A DNA stretch of 64,000 nt, taken from contig NZ_JAAFZH010000001.1 of assembly GCF_010435915.1 (NCBI RefSeq), forward strand, positions 744,001 to 808,000. The letters are read 5' to 3'. This stretch comes from Spirosoma terrae. GTDB taxonomy: Bacteria; Bacteroidota; Bacteroidia; Cytophagales; Spirosomataceae. Of this stretch, positions 23,311-30,787 are shown piece by piece. Made by a program: the position numbers and the translations under genes. How positions within the stretch are numbered: the first letter of the stretch is position 1; every line of letters begins with the position of its first letter. The notes under the pieces are model-generated. The model was not told the DNA's origin. It did not search any database and saw nothing but the letters and a program-made list of their open reading frames with translations.

Positions 23311-24177
23311 ATGATTAAAAAAGCTGTAATCCCCGCTGCCGGACTTGGTACCCGGTTTCTACCTGCCACGAAGGCCCAACCTAAAGAAATGCTTCCGATC
23401 ATTGACCGGCCTACGATTCAGTACGTGGTGCAGGAAGCCGTCGATTCAGGAATCGAAGATATTCTGATTATTACCGGAAAAGGCAAACGGGCCATCGAAG
23501 ATCATTTCGATCGTAATTTTGAACTGGAAACCCGGCTCGAAGAAAAAGAAGATCAGTTGCTGCTGGACGAAATGCGTCGGCTGTCGGACATGGCCAACTT
23601 ACACTACGTTCGCCAGCGTGAACTGAATGGCCTGGGCGACGCTATCCGATATGCCAAGCACCACGTTGGCAACGAACCGTTTGCTGTTCTGCTGGGCGAC
23701 ACCGTTATGGACGCCGTTATTCCGGTAACACAGCAGTTGGTTGATACGTATGCGCAATATGGCTGTTCGGTGATTGCCGTTGAGGAGGTACCACACGACA
23801 AAGTGAATCGGTACGGAATTGTTGGGGGTAAATCGCTGAGCGATCGGATTCTGGAACTGGATTCATTGGTTGAAAAACCAGCCACTAACGAGGCTCCTTC
23901 CAATCTGGCTATCGCCGGACGCTACGTACTGACCCCCGAAATTTTTACGATGCTGGAGCAGACTCCGGTCGGCAAAAACAACGAAATTCAGTTGACGGAT
24001 GCGCTTCTGTTGCTGCTGAAGCGCGAAAACTTATACGCTCATCGCATTGAAGGGAAGCGTCATGATATCGGCAATAAGCTCGATTTCCTGAAAACAACCG
24101 TTGAGTTTGCCCTTAAACGTCCTGAATTTGCCGATAAATTCCGGGCGTTTCTGGAAGAGATCGTTCGGAACGGTTGA
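23311..24177 (+). CDS. galU: UTP--glucose-1-phosphate uridylyltransferase
   Basis: GalU makes UDP-glucose from UTP and glucose 1-phosphate for cell-envelope polysaccharides. The 288 residues have the nucleotidyltransferase opening IPAAGLGTRFLPATKAQPKEMLPIIDRPTIQYVVQEA, then GKGKRAIEDHFD, the catalytic-region FAVLLGDTVMD, LVEKP and the C-terminal GKRHDIGNKLDFLKTTVEFAL. Length and motif order match the family. The upstream kinase gene ends 117 bases before, across the large inverted repeat. GalU enzymes can be tolerant of other sugar 1-phosphates, which fits a partnership with that kinase. Confidence 0.96.
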   Translation: MIKKAVIPAAGLGTRFLPATKAQPKEMLPIIDRPTIQYVVQEAVDSGIEDILIITGKGKRAIEDHFDRNFELETRLEEKEDQLLLDEMRRLSDMANLHYVRQRELNGLGDAIRYAKHHVGNEPFAVLLGDTVMDAVIPVTQQLVDTYAQYGCSVIAVEEVPHDKVNRYGIVGGKSLSDRILELDSLVEKPATNEAPSNLAIAGRYVLTPEIFTMLEQTPVGKNNEIQLTDALLLLLKRENLYAHRIEGKRHDIGNKLDFLKTTVEFALKRPEFADKFRAFLEEIVRNG

Positions 24178-24268
24178 GGTATTTTTTAGTGATAGTTGCC
24201 TTTACAATATCGACTACCGAACTTTTCGTTAGTAGTGTGTTCTTATAAAATTCTATAACTCATTTATC

Positions 24269-24973
24269 ATGAAATATCTGCGCTTATCAGCTGCTGGCTT
24301 ACTGGCTCTCGCGCTCACGGTTAATGTTCAAGCGGACGGGTTGCCTAAAAAAGGCAAATGGGAATCGCTGTTCGACGGAAAAGACCTTAAAGGGTGGCAT
24401 GTATATCAGAAAGCCGGACAGCCCGTAACCGAAAAATGGACGGTCGATAATAGCGCCATCCACCTGGCCCAGGGAGGAGTTGGCGATCTGGTAACGGATA
24501 AAGAATACGGCGATTTTGAGCTGGAACTGGAATGGAAGATTGCGGAAGGCGGCAATAGTGGCGTCATCTACCACGTACACGAAGATCCTAAATATAAAGC
24601 TACGTACATGACTGGCCCTGAGATGCAGGTGCTTGACAATGAGCGCCATCCGGATGCTAAAAAAGGGCGTGATGGTAATCGTACGGCTGGGTCGCTATAT
24701 GATATCCAGAAGCCGGTTACGCCAAATGCCGCTAAACCTGCTGGCGAATGGAACAAAGCTCGTCTGGTTATCCATAACGGTAAGGTTGAGCATTATCTGA
24801 ATGGTAAGAAAACGGCCGAATACACTGCCAGCGGCCCAGAATGGGACAAGATGGTTGAGGAGAGTAAGTTTAAAGGATGGGAAGGGTTCGGTAAATACTC
24901 GACCGGGCATATTGCCTTACAGGACCACGGCGACAAAGTTTGGTATCGCAACATCAAGATTCGCGAATTATAA
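24269..24973 (+). CDS. Secreted 3-keto-disaccharide hydrolase (DUF1080)
   Basis: The 234-residue protein has a signal peptide (cut near VQADG) and one DUF1080 domain. The hallmarks are WESLFDGKDLKGWHVY, the strand pair YGDFELELEWKIAEGGNSGVIYHVHED, GPEMQVLDNERHPDA, GEWNKARLVIHNGKVEHYLNGKK and GHIALQDHGDKVWYRNIKIREL. Members of this concanavalin-like family cleave 3-keto-glycosides in Bacteroidetes. The next gene encodes a TIM-barrel isomerase/epimerase, a frequent neighbour of DUF1080 genes, so both probably act in 3-keto-sugar breakdown outside the cytoplasm. Confidence 0.9.
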   Translation: MKYLRLSAAGLLALALTVNVQADGLPKKGKWESLFDGKDLKGWHVYQKAGQPVTEKWTVDNSAIHLAQGGVGDLVTDKEYGDFELELEWKIAEGGNSGVIYHVHEDPKYKATYMTGPEMQVLDNERHPDAKKGRDGNRTAGSLYDIQKPVTPNAAKPAGEWNKARLVIHNGKVEHYLNGKKTAEYTASGPEWDKMVEESKFKGWEGFGKYSTGHIALQDHGDKVWYRNIKIREL

Positions 24974-24976
24974 AAA

Positions 24977-25047
24977 AGTTTTCAGTTTGGAGTTTTCACG
25001 GGGCGGCCCTGTGAAAACTCCAAGCTGAAGCTATAAACTTCAAAACT
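24977..25047. repeat. Heptamer-armed intergenic hairpin, element A
   Basis: The left side reads GTTTTCA GTTTGGA GTTTTCA in 7-base units before a GC-rich centre. The right side carries complementary units, with a perfect 13-base core at 24987-24999 and 25011-25023. It resembles the two elements around nuoK but has a different centre. Confidence 0.65.
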
Positions 25048-25051
25048 GCCC

Positions 25052-25924
25052 ATGACCACCCGCCGAACGGCCCTAAAAACCTTAACCGGTAGCGCCCTAA
25101 CGCTATCCTTAACCGAATCTCTGGCCAATTCAACCCCTCAGTCCGAAACCACGATGCTAAAGCTAAAGGGACGTATCAATCACTCGGTATGTCGTTGGTG
25201 TTACAGCAAAATTTCGCTCGACGACCTCTGCAAAGCCGCCAAAGAGATGGGCATTACGTCCATTGATCTGACTGGTCCCGAAGAGTGGCCGACGTTGAAA
25301 AAGTATGGTCTGACCTGTGCGTTGCCGCAGGGAGCTGGCAAAGGCATTAACGATGGCTTTAACGATCCCAAATTTCACGATGAGCTGGTAGCCAGCTACG
25401 AGGCCATTTTTCCGAAACTCAAGGCGGCTGGCCTGAATACGGTGATCTGTTTTTCCGGTAACCGCCGGGGCATGAGCGATGAACAAGGGCTCGAAAACTG
25501 CGCGGTAGGCTTAAAGCGTCTGATGCCTAGTGCAGAGAAGCACGGCATTACGATGATTATGGAATTGCTGAACAGCAAGGTCAACCATAAAGATTACATG
25601 TGCGATCATACGGCCTGGGGCGTCGAACTTTGCAAAAAAGTTGGCTCTGAAAACTTCAAGCTGCTCTACGATATCTACCACATGCAGATCATGGAGGGTG
25701 ATATTATTCGTACCATCCAGGAAAGCAGTAAGTATATAGGTCATTATCACACGGGCGGTAACCCCGGACGTAACGAAATCGACGAGACGCAGGAAATCTA
25801 TTACCCTGCTATTATGAAGGCGATTGTCGATACGGGTTTCAAAGGCTACGTAGCGCAGGAATTTATCCCCAAGCGCGACCCGCTCAAGAGCCTGAAAGAG
25901 GCTGTGTTGATTTGTGACGTGTAA
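25052..25924 (+). CDS. Tat-exported TIM-barrel sugar isomerase/epimerase (hydroxypyruvate isomerase-like)
   Basis: The 290-residue protein starts with a twin-arginine signal (TTRRTALKTLTGSALTLSL). The rest is an AP-endonuclease-2-type TIM barrel: KAAKEMGITSIDLTGPEEW, LNTVICFSGNRRG, EKHGITMIMELLNSKVNH, FKLLYDIYHMQIMEGDI, YIGHYHTGGNPGRNEIDETQEIYYP and GYVAQEFIPKRDP. The Glu, Asp, His and Glu residues of the metal site are in place. Annotation in databases is usually hydroxypyruvate isomerase or sugar phosphate isomerase/epimerase, but Tat export next to a DUF1080 gene suggests a 3-keto-sugar epimerase or isomerase. The true substrate is not evident. Confidence 0.87.
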   Translation: MTTRRTALKTLTGSALTLSLTESLANSTPQSETTMLKLKGRINHSVCRWCYSKISLDDLCKAAKEMGITSIDLTGPEEWPTLKKYGLTCALPQGAGKGINDGFNDPKFHDELVASYEAIFPKLKAAGLNTVICFSGNRRGMSDEQGLENCAVGLKRLMPSAEKHGITMIMELLNSKVNHKDYMCDHTAWGVELCKKVGSENFKLLYDIYHMQIMEGDIIRTIQESSKYIGHYHTGGNPGRNEIDETQEIYYPAIMKAIVDTGFKGYVAQEFIPKRDPLKSLKEAVLICDV

Positions 25925-25929
25925 AAAAA

Positions 25930-25999
25930 GTTTATAGTTTTCAGTGCTGACGCCAGAAACTTGCTGACGCGTCAGCACTATAAACTGAAAACTGAAAAC
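25930..25999. repeat. Heptamer-armed hairpin, element B (upstream of nuoK)
   Basis: The left arm has units GTTTATA then GTTTTCA before GTGCTGAC. The right arm, read on the other strand, has the same two units in swapped order. A 31-base centre at 25946-25976 matches the centre of the element at 26361-26391 at 27 of 31 positions. The element ends about 10 bases before the nuoK start. Confidence 0.7.
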
Positions 26000-26008
26000 C
26001 GAAAAAGT

Positions 26009-26320
26009 TTGGAACCTGTTGATAGCCAGTTATTTCTGATTGTAGGAGCTGCTCTGTTTGCTATTGGGCTGGCAGTAGTATTACTCAAGCGTCATGCTAT
26101 TGTTGTGTTGATGGGTATTGAGCTGATGCTCAATGCTGTCAATATTAATTTAGTTGCTTTTAGTCAATATGACCCAGATCGCCTTCAGGGACAAATGCTG
26201 AGTTTGTTCGTTATGGTGGTAGCCGCTGCAGAATCAGCCGTAGCGCTGGCAATAGTCTTACAGGTTTATCGGCATTTTCGTACCGTACAACTGGACGAGC
26301 TGAACGAATTAAAGCAATAA
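26009..26320 (+). CDS. nuoK: NADH-quinone oxidoreductase subunit K
   Basis: NuoK is a small antiporter-like membrane subunit of respiratory complex I. From TTG 26009 the protein is 103 residues with three helices, and has the key glutamates in IVVLMGIELMLNAVNINLVAF and VVAAAESAVALAIVLQVYR. An ATG at 25961 is in frame, but the 16 residues it adds are translated from the repeat element and the longer protein exceeds the usual length of 100-105. nuoA-J and nuoN are not in the window, so the complex I genes are split. Confidence 0.93.
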   Translation: MEPVDSQLFLIVGAALFAIGLAVVLLKRHAIVVLMGIELMLNAVNINLVAFSQYDPDRLQGQMLSLFVMVVAAAESAVALAIVLQVYRHFRTVQLDELNELKQ

Positions 26321-26329
26321 GCTTTTACA

Positions 26330-26432
26330 GTTTACAGTTTATAGTTTTCGGTTTATAGTAGCTGACGCGAGATAGTTGCTGATGCGTCAGCTACTATAAA
26401 CCGAAAACAATAAACCGAAAACTGAAAACTGA
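26330..26432. repeat. Heptamer-armed hairpin, element C (downstream of nuoK)
   Basis: Arms 26344-26368 and 26384-26408 are 25 bases long and perfectly complementary. Beyond them both sides continue as 7-base units of the type GTTTnnn or its complement. The centre 26361-26391 is homologous to that of element B on the other side of nuoK. Confidence 0.75.
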
Positions 26433-26436
26433 ACGT

Positions 26437-27048
26437 ATGAATCCTCAGTTTGAATCAATCATCGATGGTGTCCTGGTCGAAGGGTATGGGGTTGTCGATG
26501 ATTTTCTTTCTCATGATGAAGTTATAGCGCTGGCTAATCGATTACACGAGCGTCGACAGGCAGGGCAGTTTAAAGCGGCTGGTATCGGAAATCAGCAAAT
26601 AACGGTTGAGAATACAATCCGGGGGGATGAAATTCTTTGGCTCGATCACGATACCGCTACACCCGAAGAAGCTGCTTTTCTGGACCGTATCGGCGAGTTT
26701 GTCGATTACGTTAATCGCACCTGTTATCTGGGATTGCGCGACTTCGAATTTCATTACGCCCTTTATCCGCCTGGTACGTTTTATAAACGCCATCTCGACC
26801 AGTTTCGGAGCGATTCTCGACGCAAGCTTTCTGTGATTTGCTATCTCAATACCGACTGGAAAGAGGAAGATGGTGGCCAGCTTGCTGTATTTCTTCCCGG
26901 AGAAACAACTGATGCAACTGAGCGAGAAATTACGATTCAGCCACTGGGTGGGCGTCTGGTTTGTTTTGAAAGCGGCCGCCTTGAACATGAAGTTAGGCCT
27001 GCCTCTCGCGAGCGGCTTAGCATAACAGGATGGCTGAAAACAGAATAA
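26437..27048 (+). CDS. 2-oxoglutarate/Fe(II) oxygenase, prolyl-hydroxylase type
   Basis: The 203-residue protein has the double-stranded beta-helix of 2OG-Fe(II) oxygenases. The iron ligands are the His and Asp of TFYKRHLDQF and the His of GRLEHEVRPA; the Arg of RERLSITGW would bind 2-oxoglutarate. SVICYLNTDWKEEDGGQLAVF is the typical core of the PKHD/prolyl 4-hydroxylase branch (PF13640-like). Bacterial members of similar size hydroxylate proline in elongation factor Tu; the substrate here is unknown. It lies between nuoK and nuoL, an unusual place, and nuoL seems to have its own promoter. Confidence 0.88.
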   Translation: MNPQFESIIDGVLVEGYGVVDDFLSHDEVIALANRLHERRQAGQFKAAGIGNQQITVENTIRGDEILWLDHDTATPEEAAFLDRIGEFVDYVNRTCYLGLRDFEFHYALYPPGTFYKRHLDQFRSDSRRKLSVICYLNTDWKEEDGGQLAVFLPGETTDATEREITIQPLGGRLVCFESGRLEHEVRPASRERLSITGWLKTE

Positions 27049-27058
27049 ATACGTACAG

Positions 27059-27090
27059 TTTGTTTCCCTACGCTAGAATCGGGATATTTG
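27059..27090 (+). promoter_or_regulatory. Candidate promoter of nuoL-nuoM
   Basis: TTTG at 27059-27062, a 20-base spacer and GATATTTG at 27083-27090 match the Bacteroidetes TTTG-N20-TAnnTTTG layout with one mismatch. The nuoL ATG follows 23 bases later. Confidence 0.5.
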
Positions 27091-27113
27091 CGCCCAATTA
27101 AGACCGATTCTAA

Positions 27114-29021
27114 ATGTCTGACGACGATCCCCAGTTTCTTCTCACACTCACGGCCTTACTGCTTGGACTTCCTTTTGCTGGATTCGCGGCATTATCAGCC
27201 ATGAAACGGCAGTTTGTGGGGATTACGGCTACGTTACTGACGAGTCTGGGGTTAGTCATGTCGCTGCTGGTTGCGATTAGTTTGCCCGAAGACTCCATTA
27301 CATTCCGTACCGATTGGGCAACTCTGTCGGGCGTAGCGTTCGGGTTAAGCTTTCGCCTGGATGCGTTGACTGGACTTATGTTGGTGCTGGTCCATTTTGT
27401 AGCCTTGCTGGTTCAGGTTTATTCGCTGTCTTATCTCCACGATGAGCCTAAACAGTCGCGTTATTTTGCCTATCTGCAACTGTTTGTAGGTGCTATGCTG
27501 GGCATCGTTTTGTCGGGCAATTTGCTGGTGATGTATATGTTCTGGGAGTTGGTGGGGCTAGCTTCCTACTTGCTCATCGGTTTTTATTCGGATCGGCCCG
27601 CTGCGTCAGCAGCAGCTAAAAAGGCCTTTCTGATGAATCGGGTGGGCGACATCGGCTTTCTGCTTGGCATTTTTCTGGCCTATTACTACTTCGATACGCT
27701 TGAATTTGATACGTTGACGGTCGATGGCGAAAGTATCATACCTCCCACGGTTTTAGGTTTGTGTTTGTTTATGGGATGCGTGGGTAAGTCGGCTCAGTTT
27801 CCGTTATTGACCTGGTTGCCCGATGCTATGGAAGGCCCAACTCCAGTATCGGCTCTTCTACACGCTGCTACTATGGTAGCTGCCGGGATCTTTCTACTGG
27901 CGCGCATTCACCCACTGCTATCGCCCGATGCGCTGGTTGTTGTTGCGGTTATAGGAGCCATTACGTCGCTTTGGGGTGGCTATTCAGCAATTTTCCAGAA
28001 CGACATCAAAAAGGTACTGGCGTTCTCAACGGTTTCACAATTGGGGCTGATGGTGGCGGCTATGGGTACTGGTAATGTGGGCGGTGCCATGTTCCATTTG
28101 TTGACACATGCGTTTTTCAAAGCCGGGTTATTTTTGAGTGCCGGAGCCATTATTCATGCTGTCGATACACAGGATATGCGTCGTATGGGCGGCTTACGTA
28201 CCGCGCTGCCTAGTACATTTATTTGTTACACTGTCTGCGCGGCTGCTTTGTCGGGTCTACCGTTTCTGTCTGGGTTCTTATCGAAAGAGGCTATACTTAA
28301 CGGCGCATTTGCCTGGGCTCATGTTCAGGAAAGTAGTCTATCCTATCTGATTCCATTCATTCTGTTAGGCTCATCGGGGCTGACAGCTTTCTATATGGCT
28401 CGGCAATGGCGCCTGATTTTCTTCGGAGACTATCGTAACGAGGACATGCCGCTGAGTGACGCGCATGAGCCAGATTGGTTAATGCGGGGGCCAATTGTTA
28501 TGCTAACGGCGTTATCGGTGTGGTTCTGGTTCTCTATCAATCCCTTTTCGGCCCACGGAAGCTGGTTTTTCGATGTCGTGTCCGTGGAGGAAGAGACTAC
28601 CATCTGGTGGCTGGCACCGGTTTCCATTGGTCTGGTACTGGCTGGCGGCTGGTTTGGTTTTCGGATGCGCGAACCTGACCGAGGCCAGCTTTACGTTCAG
28701 CTTTCGGTCAACTATGGATTTTTAGACTCGCTCTATCAGTATTTTATCATAAATCCAGCTTTAAAATTAACGACAATTCTCTACCGGGCCGACCAGCGGG
28801 TTCTGGATAGATTTGTGAATGGCGCGGGTATTTCAACGGTTGTGCTGGCTCAGTTAAGTTATGTTTTCGACCGATTTGGGGTAGATGGCTTCGTTAACGG
28901 AGCGGCTTGGTTGGCCCGACAGGCTGGGCAGCTAACACGCTCTATACAAAGCGGTCGGGTACAATCGTACATCACAACCGCCGTCGTGAGCCTATTATTG
29001 ATGCTTTGGTGGCTTTTGTAG
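27114..29021 (+). CDS. nuoL: NADH-quinone oxidoreductase subunit L
   Basis: NuoL is the distal antiporter-like proton-pumping subunit of complex I. The 635 residues form many membrane helices. Family motifs include LQLFVGAMLGIVLSGNLLVMYMFWELVGLASYLLIGFY, the loop GCVGKSAQFPLLTWLPDAMEGPTPVSALLHAATMVAAG with its conserved Lys and His, FHLLTHAFFKAGLFLSAGAIIHA and a long C-terminal amphipathic region before a last helix. nuoM starts 30 bases downstream. Confidence 0.96.
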   Translation: MSDDDPQFLLTLTALLLGLPFAGFAALSAMKRQFVGITATLLTSLGLVMSLLVAISLPEDSITFRTDWATLSGVAFGLSFRLDALTGLMLVLVHFVALLVQVYSLSYLHDEPKQSRYFAYLQLFVGAMLGIVLSGNLLVMYMFWELVGLASYLLIGFYSDRPAASAAAKKAFLMNRVGDIGFLLGIFLAYYYFDTLEFDTLTVDGESIIPPTVLGLCLFMGCVGKSAQFPLLTWLPDAMEGPTPVSALLHAATMVAAGIFLLARIHPLLSPDALVVVAVIGAITSLWGGYSAIFQNDIKKVLAFSTVSQLGLMVAAMGTGNVGGAMFHLLTHAFFKAGLFLSAGAIIHAVDTQDMRRMGGLRTALPSTFICYTVCAAALSGLPFLSGFLSKEAILNGAFAWAHVQESSLSYLIPFILLGSSGLTAFYMARQWRLIFFGDYRNEDMPLSDAHEPDWLMRGPIVMLTALSVWFWFSINPFSAHGSWFFDVVSVEEETTIWWLAPVSIGLVLAGGWFGFRMREPDRGQLYVQLSVNYGFLDSLYQYFIINPALKLTTILYRADQRVLDRFVNGAGISTVVLAQLSYVFDRFGVDGFVNGAAWLARQAGQLTRSIQSGRVQSYITTAVVSLLLMLWWLL

Positions 29022-29051
29022 TCTAAATCGTGGCTTTGCGCTGCGTTCTAT

Positions 29052-30731
29052 ATGGTGCTTTCGTTACTTATTTTTCTTCCTGTATTCAGCGCTCTGGTCA
29101 TAGCCTTGCTGCCAGATAGTCAGAAGTCTCAGTTTCGCTGGATTGCCCTGGTGGTTACGTTTGTTGAGCTGGTGCTCGCGGGCGTTGCCTACCTCAATTT
29201 TGATAAAACAATTGGTGATCCTCAACTGATTGAACAAGCCGACTGGATTACGTTGCCACTGGGTAGCCTGGGCATTGCCTCTATTGATTATCTGGTGGCG
29301 GTTGACGGATTCAGCCTGCCACTGGTTGTATTATCGGCAGCCGTTATGCTGATCGGGGTGGTGTCGTCCTGGAACATGACCCATCGGCTGAAAGCCTATT
29401 ATTCACTCTACTTATTGCTGACGGGCACGATTATGGGATGTTTCGTGGCGCTGGATTTCTTTCTGTTCTTCCTGTTTTTCGAGTTCATGCTACTACCCAT
29501 GTACTTCCTCATTGGGCTGTGGGGCGGACCACGTCGGGAGTACGCATCCATCAAGTTTTTTCTGTATACGTTATTGGGCTCTCTATTGATTCTGCTGATC
29601 ATGATCGGGCTCTATCTGTCGGCTATGGACCCTGTCAGTACAGCCGTTGCCGCTGGTCTGGTCTCTGATCCGTCGGAAGTAACGAATGAAGTTGTTCAAG
29701 CCATTCAGACCTATCTCCAGAATAATCAGCTAAACCCTTCTCAGATTGTTCATACGTTCGATATGCGTTATCTGGCGGATGCTAATAACTACCTGCCCGA
29801 TGCGTTCCTGAATCCATCGGCCGAACCCGTTCTCTGGGGCTTCCCGGTCCGTATGCTGGCTTTTTGGGCCGTATTTATTGGATTTGCGATCAAACTTCCT
29901 ATTGTTCCAGTGCACACCTGGCTGCCTGATGCGCACGTAGAAGCGCCTACGCCCGTATCGGTTGTGCTGGCTGGTGTTCTGCTAAAAATCGGTGGGTACG
30001 GATTCTTACGTATTGCCTGGAACTTCTTTCCCGACGGAGGCACTGAATATGTTCGCATTCTGGCCGGACTGGGAGCCTTGTCAATCGTGTATGGCGGATT
30101 AAATGCACTGGCGCAGTCTGACGTTAAAAAGCTGATTGCCTATTCGTCAGTGTCGCACATGGGCTTTGTGCTATTGGGCATAGCCTCGCTGACGGCCGAA
30201 GGTATCAATGGAGCCATTTATCAGATGGTCAGTCATGGCGTTCTGTCGGCTATGCTGTTCCTGATCGTAGGCGTTGTGTATGATCGTACCCACGATCGAC
30301 GTATCGATTCGTACCGGGGACTCATCCAGCCAATGCCTCAATATACGACCCTCACAGCGATTGCTTTTTTCGGGGCGCTGGGCCTACCGGGGTTTTCGGG
30401 TTTTGTGGGAGAACTGTTTACGCTGATGGGTAGCTTTCAGTCCAAGTGGATTCCGGGCTGGCTGACGGCTATTTCGACCACCGGAATTTTGCTGGCGGCG
30501 GCTTATTTTCTGTGGACGCTTCAACGCATGTTTTTCGGCCCGGCCTGGGTACGGCCATTCGAAGGGCAGCAAGGTATGTCGGCTACGCTACGTGATCTGA
30601 CGGTTCGGGAAAAAGTAATGCTGGTGCCTTTGGGAATTATGGCATTGATATTGGGCATTTTCCCAAACCTAGTGTTTGATCTGAGCAGCGCCACGGTAGC
30701 AGATTGGTTGGTGAAATTTGCAGATCGTTAA
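29052..30731 (+). CDS. nuoM: NADH-quinone oxidoreductase subunit M
   Basis: NuoM is the second large antiporter-like subunit of complex I. The 559 residues include FFLFFEFMLLPMYFLIGLWGG with the key glutamate, KLPIVPVHTWLPDAHVEAPTPVSVVLAGVLLKIGGYG with the conserved lysine, and YSSVSHMGFVLLGIASL. An insertion of about 60 residues after the sixth helix (VAAGLVSDPSEVTNEVVQA to NYLPDAFLNPSAEP) makes it longer than the enterobacterial protein. nuoN does not follow; a strong hairpin terminates the unit. Confidence 0.96.
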   Translation: MVLSLLIFLPVFSALVIALLPDSQKSQFRWIALVVTFVELVLAGVAYLNFDKTIGDPQLIEQADWITLPLGSLGIASIDYLVAVDGFSLPLVVLSAAVMLIGVVSSWNMTHRLKAYYSLYLLLTGTIMGCFVALDFFLFFLFFEFMLLPMYFLIGLWGGPRREYASIKFFLYTLLGSLLILLIMIGLYLSAMDPVSTAVAAGLVSDPSEVTNEVVQAIQTYLQNNQLNPSQIVHTFDMRYLADANNYLPDAFLNPSAEPVLWGFPVRMLAFWAVFIGFAIKLPIVPVHTWLPDAHVEAPTPVSVVLAGVLLKIGGYGFLRIAWNFFPDGGTEYVRILAGLGALSIVYGGLNALAQSDVKKLIAYSSVSHMGFVLLGIASLTAEGINGAIYQMVSHGVLSAMLFLIVGVVYDRTHDRRIDSYRGLIQPMPQYTTLTAIAFFGALGLPGFSGFVGELFTLMGSFQSKWIPGWLTAISTTGILLAAAYFLWTLQRMFFGPAWVRPFEGQQGMSATLRDLTVREKVMLVPLGIMALILGIFPNLVFDLSSATVADWLVKFADR

Positions 30732-30732
30732 T

Positions 30733-30785
30733 TACCCATAATTCGTATGCCATGTCTTCGAGACATGGCATACGAATTATGGGTA
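30733..30785. terminator. Bidirectional terminator with 25-bp perfect stem
   Basis: Arms 30733-30757 and 30761-30785 are fully complementary with a 3-base TCG loop. It lies between the convergent nuoM and gldG genes. Confidence 0.85.
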
Positions 30786-30787
30786 GA

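Noticed and set aside
25961-26008. N-terminal extension of nuoK from ATG 25961
   Set aside because: The extra 16 residues are translated from the heptamer repeat and make the protein longer than the family.
24977-26432. CRISPR or tandem satellite from the heptamer units
   Set aside because: Units are 7 bases, degenerate and arranged as hairpin arms around a centre.
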